Origin: Aphanomyces cochlioides
Lineage: Eukaryota > Oomycota > Saprolegniomycetes > Saprolegniales > Verrucalvaceae
Assembly: GCA_019828595.1 (NCBI GenBank)
Contig: JAHQRK010000005.1
Location: forward strand, 2,728,001 to 2,792,000
Reading direction: 5' to 3'
DNA: 64,000 nucleotides
Part shown: positions 37,451 through 46,039 of the stretch, piece by piece
Position numbering within the stretch: the stretch's first letter is position 1
Layout: each line of letters begins with the position of its first letter
The notes under the pieces: generated by a model
The model's input: the letters and a program-made list of their open reading frames with translations, nothing else
What the model was told of the DNA's origin: nothing
Database searches by the model: none
Position numbers and translations under genes: made by a program

Positions 37451-38232
37451 TATTCATGCGGCAAATCCGGATAATCTAATCTCAACCGTATGTCCGTAAT
37501 TTATCCAGAGGATTATATCTGAAAGATCGTCAATTCTGGATTTTCCCTGGACAAGACTTGCCGCTCTAAACATCAACATCAGAAGTACACCAAAGCGACA
37601 GTACCGCGTTTAGAAGATCTTTCAATGCGTAAGATTCACTTATGCTTGTTCCAGTACTTGCCCACTACCGAGCCTGTCATACCAGCTGAAATTGCGTGTC
37701 TTTTCACCCAGGAACAGATTCTGCTTGTCACTCTATCGCCTTTAGTTCGATGCCCTCAAAGACGAAAGTGACAGGAACGCGTACGGACATCTCGTTCGCT
37801 TGAATTTCGCTCCGTGTTTCGGTAAGAAGCGAAGTAGCCGCAGGTTTGCAAGTGTTGGATATCACGAAGCTCCACCCCACATATCCCAACTCAAGGAAAC
37901 AGCATTACTGGTAGTTTGGCTGGGGTGAAATGCTGTTGCATCCAAGATCTTGTAGCACAGAGTCGTGGGATTTTTTTCACACCTTCTTTTGAAATACTGC
38001 GATTTTTTCCAGGTTCTCTTGGTAGATCCTCCAAGATCGCCACGCCGTTCAACACTCCACCCCTTGCAGACCTGCGCAACGTCAGACCCTGAAAATAATG
38101 GTCGAGAAAATAGATATTCAACATTTATTCAGATTAATGCTTTCATTAATTAAATCAAAAATAGAATATTCATTTATTGCAGAATTAAATTTTTCTCCGA
38201 CTACCGTTACACTGGTCAGTGTCTCAAACGAG
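37451..38232. other. Intergenic between nested transposon and FYVE gene
   Basis: No recognisable gene; the open frame just before 38233 in phase with the next gene is AT-rich and is judged non-coding. Confidence 0.45.
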
Positions 38233-39796
38233 ATGGCCGAACCCAGCGTAGCATCGCCTCGGCGGCCGTTGACGCCGATTGCAGTGAGACCAAGCACCCC
38301 AACCAGTCCAGCCATAGATGGATCACCAAGCCAACGAGTTCTAGGCTCTTTTTTTCCAGATGATGGCCAAGACAGCTTGGAGAGTGGCTGTCCCGTGTGC
38401 CAACGACCATTTTCTCTTGTCCGATTCAAGCATCGATGTAAAGCGTGCGACCGAAACGTGTGCAATGACTGCTCAAAGAGTCGATTGCGACTTGACGATA
38501 TGGGCCTAGAATCCCGCGAACCTAAGCGTGGTGGAAACGGCGCTCGTCGACCAAACAAAAGTCGCCGTGTTTGTGATCCCTGTGCACGGCGGTACTTTGA
38601 AAACAAACTCGAAGCAGAACCGAACCATCTTGAATCCAGTCCGCTTGCTGCTGCAATATGCGATGACTCTTCTTTGCTACCACGCCAAGTTACGCTCTCT
38701 CCACCTCGTGGATTGCTCCGTCGTCGTCATTTTGCATTTTTTGCCCTCTTTTCGTTCATGTTGCTCCTCCGCTTGTTGATTCCCAGGCCGTCTTCATCCA
38801 ATGGCATTCTCGTTCTTGGTGGCAACGCAGCCATTGCTGTTATCCATCGCTTGACACGCCTCGATGTCTTTGGCGTTGGCCTTCTCCTTCTCATTGCACT
38901 GGACGAATGGCTCTACTTTCAACGAATTCGATCCGTGAAGAAGAGGACAAAGCGAGCCATGTCCGCTGCTGCTGTTCCAGGAGTGGCCATGAGCTCTCCA
39001 GAGGAAGCCCCCGTAATCGACATAGACGTGCAAGGAGAAGCGGACACAACTGATCAAATTAGTCTGGATCGCTTGTCCCAAATCCTAGGTGATAGCGCCG
39101 CCGAGGGCATGGTAGACCTTTCTCCACGAGTATTTGTTTTTATTTCATTGTCTGTAGGACCTGTCGATTGTGTCGTACCTGCTCACAAGTGTTGAGACGG
39201 CCAAGTTGCTTGTGTGCTTTGGCAAAGCGACGGCCTTTGCGGGAAGTACGGTGTCGGGATACATTTCGTCGATCGAGACGAATTTAAACACAAATGGAGC
39301 TCTTTCGGACGACCATGCTAGTGAGTGGCGGCAAACCAAGCCAACACTTCGATCGATCGTAGCCAAGGAAGTTGATCTCGGGCTGGCCACTGCTGGTGGC
39401 AAGAAGCATCCATCCGTCAGTCGGTAAGAAAGTTGTCCATCTGTAATGTTATTGACACCAGTGGCGAATTTTAGGAGTGTCCTGCGACTCATTTGGTTTC
39501 TCGATTTTGTTGAAACAATCATGCGCGTGCTGGTCGAAAGCACGTCGGAAGAACTGGGATCTGGGGTGTCCAAAGCTTATGAATCCACACTCGGCACTCG
39601 GCATCCATGGTTGATTCGCAAGGGAGTCATGACGGCACTTAGCACTTGCCCAACAAAGACGGCTGTACTTGCTCCCATGTCAACCAAGCAACCTGATGTC
39701 CTCGTACATCTTGGAGAGATTCAAAAGCAGATGAAGCTCGTGATTGATAATGCTCGAGCTGTGCTAGGTGAGAAGGAATTGCTTGACATCAAGTAA
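38233..39796 (+). CDS. FYVE-type zinc finger, two TM segments and GLTP domain fusion protein
   Basis: Three exons (38233-39111, 39158-39423, 39475-39796) give 488 residues; introns are 46 and 51 bp. The start at 38233 is the first Met after an AT-rich non-coding-like stretch. Residues 53-117 form a FYVE-like finger with eight cysteines (53, 56, 69, 72, 77, 80, 114, 117), the core R-F-K-H-R-C-K-A-C and R-V-C-D-P-C. The usual R+HHC+ has one His less, so phosphoinositide binding may be changed. Hydrophobic spans lie at about 168-183 and 205-225. Residues ~294-488 match the glycolipid transfer protein fold: an I-W-F-L helix, and R-H-P-W-L-I-R-K with the conserved His. By eye, the sugar-binding Asp, Asn and Lys of GLTP are replaced by Thr, Tyr and Ser. 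It could move or sense a lipid at an endosomal membrane. Confidence 0.8.
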
Positions 39797-39906
39797 TAAA
39801 GTTTATTTCCTTGCGATTTCTTGTTGATTGCCACTGATGACCCAAAAGGACATACAGAGGGAGTTACTTGAAACTGCTGTAATTTTGAGACGGCCAGCTG
39901 GAAACC

Positions 39907-40397
39907 ATGGAGCTCCCAGGGCACATTCACGGCATCGAGCTGCATTTAGCTCAGCTCCCACGAGAATACCATCTTGCCAAGGATACAAAACCATTGCGCA
40001 TGACGTATTATGACAAGAACATCGAGTTGTATAAGACAAATGAGCACATTGTGCCATCTGAAACGTACCTTCGGTCTGCAGCCCGCCAATTAATGCAAGA
40101 CCCACGCTTTCGGTAAGAGTCATCCTGGAAACCTTGAAGGGAATTAAATGCAATAGAATATTGCACTTGAATGAGCAAGATGCAATGGAATTAGCATATC
40201 AAGAATGGCGGACAAACATGACTCGATGCGTCTACCAAGCGCGATTGAACCCCCATGAGATTCAAGATGGCCCCGTCGTTGTGCGCTCCAAAAATGGCGT
40301 TATCCGAGTGCAATTGCAACTGGAGCCAAACCAAGTCGTAGACGAAATGGCAGTGTCCCCAAGGCGAGCAAAGTCACCGAAAAAACGTCATGTATAG
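39907..40397 (+). CDS. Uncharacterised 148-aa protein (two exons)
   Basis: Exon 1 is 39907-40112 and exon 2 is 40157-40397, with a 44-bp intron (40113-40156) that keeps the frame (R-F-R/I-L-H-L). The ATG at 39907 lies in GAAACCATGG. The protein is soluble and charged, with many Tyr and Arg residues, a helical middle (D-A-M-E-L-A-Y-Q-E-W) and a basic, Ser/Pro tail ending K-K-R-H-V. No membrane span or known motif is seen. It lies between two housekeeping genes and converges on LC8, with 26 bp between stops. I do not recognise the family. Confidence 0.65.
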
Positions 40398-40423
40398 CAA
40401 ATGAAAATGAATTTGTCTGGTGG

Positions 40424-40796
40424 TTAGCTATGTCGGAAGAGTGTGATGCACTTTTTGCCAACATTAAACTTGATGAAGTTTTTGCTCTCATAGGTGAACG
40501 ACGTCTTGTACTCGGACCCAACAATGCAATGCCACGTCGGGCCGTACTTTTCTTCCAGCCAAGTCTTCAAGTGCTTTGAAATCTCTTTTTCTTCCGCAAA
40601 TTGTTCCATCGCGACCGCTGCTTGCGTCAAGACATCGCTCTACCAAACCAACGATCTCAACGAGAGCCTACACATCCACGGGCATACCTTCATATCGCCA
40701 TGTTCATCCACTACAGTGATATATCAAAATTGATCTTGATGAGCAGTCAAACGTACTGTCGGTCTCTAGCTGTTTGTTGTTCTCACGCGTCGTCAT
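40424..40796 (-). CDS. Dynein light chain LC8 type
   Basis: Three exons (40757-40796, 40688-40710, 40424-40639; introns 46 and 48 bp) give 92 residues, near the standard 89. The LC8 core is clear: K-Y-G-P-T-W-H-C-I-V-G, then T-Y-E-S-K-N-F-I-K-F and the C-terminal beta strand. LC8 is a dimeric hub that binds short linear motifs (TQT type) in dynein intermediate chain and many other partners, and is a part of cytoplasmic and flagellar dyneins. The first two exons are too short to appear as ORFs. It is divergent from the GrpE gene and shares an AT-rich, CCAAT-bearing promoter region with it. Confidence 0.93.
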
Positions 40797-41321
40797 TGCT
40801 CTCGCTCGGTCGTATCTTGAAAAGTCACAATCCCTCAACCTTCTGCATAATTAAATAGATTTAATTGGTGAAAAATGAAATCCCATAAATATTTTTTAAT
40901 AAATTTCATTGGTTCAAATAGTGTTAATTATTTCCAATTTAAAGCATTGGATTGGATAAAATTAGATTATTACTCGTTTTGATTGGTTTAAATATTTGAT
41001 TCAGAGAATCCAACAGTTTACTTTTTAATCACCACCGAGCCATCAGCCATGGAAATGCTGTTTCGAAGGGCTGTAGCGAAGTCAATGAAAGCGTAGATTT
41101 AGTGCAATCACAACATGGATTGAATCCTTGGGATTTTTATCTCTTGAGATGGTTGTTGACGCGACTGTTCTAGAAGGTAAGTATTTGAGCCAATCATGGC
41201 ACAGTTTTTTTGGAATAAAAATATTGATTCATCATATAAATATTAGGATAATTTAATTCGTTTGACTAATAACAAAATTGTACACAGCGGCTTCCTCGCC
41301 AATAAAAATCCTGAGCGCATC
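40797..41321. promoter_or_regulatory. Shared upstream region of LC8 and GrpE, CCAAT-bearing
   Basis: AT-rich DNA with at least three inverted CCAAT boxes between 40908 and 40985 (CATTGG, GATTGG, GATTGG). No gene is seen, although a short open stretch near 41048-41093 could be a leader exon. Confidence 0.45.
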
Positions 41322-41993
41322 ATGTTGGCTCGCCAAGTCTTGAGCCGCGCCATGGCCGGCGGCAAATTGCAACGCACATTCTTTCGCTCGAGCATTGTTT
41401 TGAACGAAAAGAAGGAAGAAGGTGAAGCCACTGCTGCTACTGAAGGTGCAGATGCCACGGAAGAAACTCCCGCTGCACCTGAAGACCCTGTGGTTGCTTT
41501 GCAAGCTGAAGTTACCGACTTGAAGGCCAAGAACGCTGAATTGACCGACAAGGTCTTGCGTGCATTGGCTGATGCTGAAAATGTCCGCCGTATTTCGCGC
41601 GTTGATGTCAACAATGCTCGCGAATTCTCGATTTCCAAGTTTGCCAAGAGCTTGTTGGATGTCTCAGACAACTTAAAGCGTGCCCACGAAAGCATCTCGA
41701 TTGAAGAGCTCCAACCTGAACATAGCATGGCTGCCATTAAATCTCTTCACGAAGGTGTCATCATGACTGACAAGGAACTTCAAAAGGTGTTCCACTCATA
41801 TGGTATTGCCCAAGTGGGTGAAGCTGGCGACAAGTTTGACCCCAACTTCCACGAAGCTCTATTCGAATACGTCGACGACTCCAAGACCCCTGGTACTGTT
41901 GGCCAAGTGATGAAGGTCGGCTACACGATCCACAACCGTGTCTTGCGACCCGCTCAAGTCGGCATTGTTAAGGCCGGTGCCCCTTCCAGTTAG
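41322..41993 (+). CDS. Mitochondrial GrpE nucleotide-exchange factor
   Basis: A 223-residue protein from the ATG at 41322; the frame is open 60 bases further but the internal Met gives a clean presequence (M-L-A-R-Q-V-L-S-R-A). An acidic Ala/Glu-rich linker (residues ~30-55) precedes a long coiled coil (V-V-A-L-Q-A-E-V-T-D-L-K-A-K-N-A-E-L). The C-terminal beta domain has the signature G-T-V-G-Q-V-M-K-V-G-Y and R-V-L-R-P-A-Q-V-G. GrpE/Mge1 releases ADP from mitochondrial Hsp70 during import, folding and Fe-S cluster transfer. It is complete and without introns. Confidence 0.95.
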   Translation: MLARQVLSRAMAGGKLQRTFFRSSIVLNEKKEEGEATAATEGADATEETPAAPEDPVVALQAEVTDLKAKNAELTDKVLRALADAENVRRISRVDVNNAREFSISKFAKSLLDVSDNLKRAHESISIEELQPEHSMAAIKSLHEGVIMTDKELQKVFHSYGIAQVGEAGDKFDPNFHEALFEYVDDSKTPGTVGQVMKVGYTIHNRVLRPAQVGIVKAGAPSS

Positions 41994-42020
41994 ATTCACA
42001 CGTAGATATGCATACATAGA

Positions 42021-42624
42021 CTATCGAATGCATGTAAATGATGACATTTCGACAGTCGATGGTTCTGGTATGTCGAGTCCAAACACGCGATTCGGTCTCG
42101 GTGCAAAGATCTTGACCTGTCGAATATGCGTATCTCTTCCATTCTGGTGCATCGCTGTCACTGCAATCTGGAGGAAGAATGTCCTCAATGGTTTCTAAAG
42201 TATTTCCATATCATGTCAATCTCATAGTCTTCTCTTACCTCGTACGAAGATGTTGCCGTTGCTACGACTTGTTGCAATGGAATCGTGACCCATCCATTGG
42301 GCTCGGCAATCGAGTGTGTCTTGATATCCACGAGATCATGAAACGTCGTGCCTGCACGGATCACTAAAGTCTTTGGCGTGTAGCTTTCATCCTTTTTGTA
42401 GTCGAGGTACAATGCAACTTCTTGCACAGTCATCTTTTTGTCGAATTGGATATTGATCAAATGCGGTTGCATGCCGTCCGATTGCCAGTACGTATTCATA
42501 TCATCTACCCCAATAAATCAAGATTATATCAATAAGACGTACCATCTCGCAGTTGGTGCACGCCATTCCCTGGTTTTGCCGACGACAAGGTCCATACCGC
42601 TTCGTCACCAATCTCTCGCATCAT
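42021..42624 (-). CDS. APC10: Anaphase-promoting complex subunit 10 (DOC1)
   Basis: Three exons (42543-42624, 42239-42504, 42021-42194; introns 38 and 44 bp) give 173 residues, close to the usual ~185. The DOC domain is easily read: [20 protein letters not shown], then [24 protein letters not shown], and the C-terminal [15 protein letters not shown]10 sits beside CDH1/CDC20 in the APC/C ubiquitin ligase and helps bind D-box substrates at mitosis. The C-terminal Ile-Arg tail that docks on CDC27 in other species is present in form (ends C-I-R). A mariner element begins only 46 bp upstream of its start codon. Confidence 0.95.
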
Positions 42625-42670
42625 AAGTCGATTTGAACTATCCGGATAAATCGAGGTGGAATTTTGGATA

Positions 42671-44022
42671 CTACTCCGGTCCAGAAAACTTGCTACGGTG
42701 TTTTTTGGATTGGCGGGATTTTTCTAATATTGCTGTTCAAAGCCACGTAATTGGCTCGTTGGAAAGAGCGGAATTTGCGCTTTGATTGGCTGTTTTCAAA
42801 GCGCGCGAATTCGTTCTTGACAGCGAGCTATGAGCCGCGAAAGAGGTGACACTGCGTAGCAAAGAGTCATTTCCTTTCGCCACACAGTCATTTCCACATT
42901 TCACGCCTTCATAATAAGGCATCAACATCTCCAACATCTATCAATTGTCCCCAGCTGCCTCGATGCAGACCAGTCTCTCTTCTACTCCTGTGGTGGCTCG
43001 AACGGAACTCTCTATCGACCAGCGTCGTGGAGCGTACGAAATGTTACTCAAGGCCATGGTCAACGGTCAGCTACCATACGGAGCTGTGACTGAGGTTGCC
43101 AAGAAGTTTAAATGCCATCGCACCACCATATCTCGCCTTTGGTCTCGTGCCCAACGATCAACTCTCCGCGGCGATTTGGCCGCCGACATTGCATCAAGAA
43201 AGCGAGGTAAAAACTTTTAAACTTTATATTTGCACAAAATATATTGATTTATATAAGTATCAATTCTGAGAGATAACTTGTTTTAGGAAATTCTGGCGCA
43301 CGACGACAGCGAACTCCGCAAGACATGGAAAAAGCAATCAAAGCAGTGGTCCGTGGGGACCGACAAACCCTCCGTACACTTGCAGCACACAGCAAGATCC
43401 CCAAGTCGACGATATTGCGCCATATGAAAGAAGAAAGCAGGCTCAAGGCTCGTTCAAGCCACATCAAGCCGCTTCTTACAGACCCAAACAAGATGAAGAG
43501 ACTCCGTTTCGCGCTGGATTTTCTCCAACCTGGGTTGCATGGAACCCACTTCTTTGAGAATATGTACAATCGTGTGCATGTTGACGAGAAGTGGTTTTAT
43601 GCAACTCAGGTTAAGAGAATAATCTATGTCTATGATGACGAGGAGATTGCTCTGCGGTCTGCCAAGTCGAAGACCTTCATCACGAAGGTCTAAGTCTTTT
43701 TTGACGGTACAAGGTGTGATGGAAAGCTCAATGGAGATTCATGGTTGCAACAACTACAAGTTGCCTCATATGAAGAAAGACACTCTCGTGGAGGATCTTT
43801 CAACTTTCAATGTTCAATGCTCACCATCGATCTATGCAAGTGCTGTTCGCCACCTTAATTGCCAAGATTAGGTACTCGTAATAAAAAAGAAATACATCAT
43901 TATATTTTCTTGTCCCTTTTATATGTTTTCAAGTTTCCATACAAAAATCAAGATAAAGCATTGCGCTAGATCATACTTTAATCAAGTGTAAACACCGTAG
44001 CAAGTTTTCTGGACCGGAGTAG
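42671..44022 (+). mobile_element. Mariner-like element, 1.35 kb, perfect 33-bp inverted repeats, TA duplication
   Basis: The left repeat (42671-42703) starts CTACTCCGGTCCAG and is perfectly repeated in inverse at 43990-44022. TA flanks both ends (42669-42670, 44023-44024). The CTACTCC start is like that of plant and oomycete mariner/Stowaway elements. Identical ends and clear duplication suggest a fairly recent insertion. Confidence 0.92.
42963..43693 (+). pseudogene. Mariner-like transposase, internally deleted
   Basis: A first exon from the ATG at 42963 encodes a helix-turn-helix (A-V-T-E-V-A-K-K-F-K-C-H-R-T-T-I-S-R-L-W). An 80-bp intron-like gap (43207-43286) leads to the second part, with a second HTH (S-K-I-P-K-S-T-I-L-R-H) and the first catalytic motif V-H-V-D-E-K-W-F. 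Reading then stops at 43691. Beyond it, in another frame near 43740-43790, N-N-Y-K-L-P-H-M-K-K matches the usual C-terminal end of such transposases. The region with the second and third catalytic Asp is missing, so the protein cannot be active and the element would depend on another copy. Confidence 0.88.
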
Positions 44023-44137
44023 TATAGCACTGTTATCCGGACACAATGTGAACCAGTATTATCCGGATCAGAAATTCGAAGTATCCGGATATTTGATAAA
44101 TATATCCGGCGAGACGACATAATCCAATTGTCTGCAC

Positions 44138-46026
44138 ATGAGCGCGTCGCTCGATCGAACCTCGTCGATGAATGAGGTGGAATCAAAAGCTCCGGCGCCT
44201 GGCGATGTCACGTCCTCTCCTCCTCTTACAGAAAGTAGTTCAGCCTCTCCAGTACTTTCCACGACTACGACAGAATCTCCATCTCGCCGAGAATCTCAGT
44301 CGACGGCATCCGCACTGATTGCAAACGACGTGATTGCAACACCCCCACAGCAAGCGACGACTCCGGTATCACCTCGCTCAAATTCATTTACAAAAGGATC
44401 GATCTACGATACAACATTGACACCAGCGATGGAGTGGAGAAACAAGAGTGTCTCGTGCGATTCGTTGCGTGGATTTGAAACGTCACGCAAAACGTACATT
44501 GATCCAGGACAGGCAGCAGATCGAAAGTACTGGGAACTTTTCTGCCAAGAAGTTGCTGCTGCAAGAGAACAAAATCAGCGAATCCTTCGCTTTTTCACTT
44601 TAAAGATCCAAGCCGACTTGGCTTATGCAGACAGTCTTCGACGATTGCGCACATCGCTCGAGTTGTCAGCTGACGAGCCCCACTCTAAGTCAAAGAGTCT
44701 ACAGGCTGCTTCATCATGCGACCAATCCATTACAGCACTTGCCGAAAATCAGCAGCAGCTTTGTGATAAGCTCGAGACATTCACAACGGCTGTGCAGCGA
44801 GATATTATCACCAGACCACTCCAGGAAATGGTGAGTTTCTTGACAAGTTCATGGAGTTCACTTTGTGTAGATTACCAAATACGATGAAACAGCCGTGGAA
44901 ATGCTTGCCCAAGGAGACACCATGGATGCTATCCTGCATGTAACTCAGCGACGAGTCCAAGAGGCATTTGCGGCGTACGATGGCGTGTTTCGAGACATGG
45001 AGCGTCTACGACACATGAAAGACAAGTCAGAAGCGCCGCAAAACGTGACATCGGCTGATTTATGGCTCGCCGAAATGGCTTACGGAGTCCAAGTGAAAAA
45101 ACTACAGCGCGTACGCGTCGAGTACGTCAAAGGGATGGCAAATCTCTTTCAGCAGTTCAAAGTAAGCATACCAATGGTTGAAATGGTGATGACTAAACAT
45201 CTTTGCGCTAGACGCTTGAAGTTCTCCGTGTCTCCGTGACACAGACAGCACTTGATACATTCATGCGCAAGCAGAAGTTGATCTTCGAAGAGTTGGGCGG
45301 CTCCATGGTCGAACCACTCGCAGTTGTCCAGGTACGCCCTTGGCTGTTAATTTCTTCAGCCCATGACCTCTGAAATAGAAGATCGACCCCGAGAAAGATT
45401 TGATTCAAACCATTCGCCGCATTCCTCGCAATGTACACTTTGCCAACGCACGCATCCAGTCTGACGTTTTTACCTTGTAGAACACTGCGCTGGCTCTGGC
45501 CGCTGATGCACAAGAAGCCAAGTTTTTCGGCTCGTTTCGATCGCCGCTGGCAAGCCCTTTGGTATGTGCATTGGCTGCTCTGAAGAAGCTCACGGGTGAC
45601 ATGTAGCTGGTGCGTTGTGGGTTTGTCAAGTACCAAGTGGCCTCGGCTATGTTTAAATCGTGGCGAGAGATGTTTGGTGTTGTGACGCAAGATCGTTTCT
45701 TGCATTTGTTCGAGATGGACCAAAAGTTGCCTGACAAGAGTTTGAACGAATTCATCCTCGAAGCGCTTCCTACAGCCGAAGATGGGATCAAATGCGTCAC
45801 ATTTGCTTCGATTTATCTCCCAAATTGCCGCCTCACAATTGCTAAAGGCACAACGCCTAGCTTCGAAATCACCGAAGCGGTCGTGTCCACGGGGCTCTTC
45901 AGCGTCTTCAAGACGGAAAGCACCAAGCGCCACCTCTTCCAATGTGTCTCCCAAGCAGATTTAGTCGATTGGGTCGTCGCCACCAAGCGACTGATCCCTG
46001 ATGCAGTCCTGACGGCCAAACGTTAA
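44138..46026 (+). CDS. F-BAR (FCH)-like and PH domain protein
   Basis: Six exons (44138-44830, 44871-45161, 45212-45331, 45379-45432, 45481-45561, 45607-46026; introns 40-50 bp, all phase 0) give 552 residues. Residues 1-~120 are Ser/Thr/Pro-rich and disordered. A helical membrane-curving domain spans about 120-400: it begins D-R-K-Y-W-E-L-F-C-Q-E, as in FCH regions, and has a dense Arg/Lys/Glu pattern (R-R-L-R, K-K-L-Q-R-V-R-V-E-Y-V-K-G-M). The last ~125 residues look like a PH domain (V-R-C-G-F-V-K-Y-Q ... W-V-V-A-T-K-R-L). Such proteins couple membrane curvature to actin or endocytosis. The BAR subclass is not certain. Its stop is 13 bp from that of the RTEL1-like gene. Confidence 0.78.
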
Positions 46027-46039
46027 GGAGCTTTGTTTA

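Larger units (their letters stand above)
42625..44137. promoter_or_regulatory. Divergent APC10 / F-BAR promoter with TATCCGGA motifs, split by mariner
   Basis: Without the mariner and one TA, the two start codons are about 160 bp apart. TATCCGGA occurs at 42639, 44034, 44060 and 44082, with TATCCGGC at 44101; some are longer palindromes (TATCCGGATA). They lie on both sides of the insertion. A regulatory role is inferred. Confidence 0.5.
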
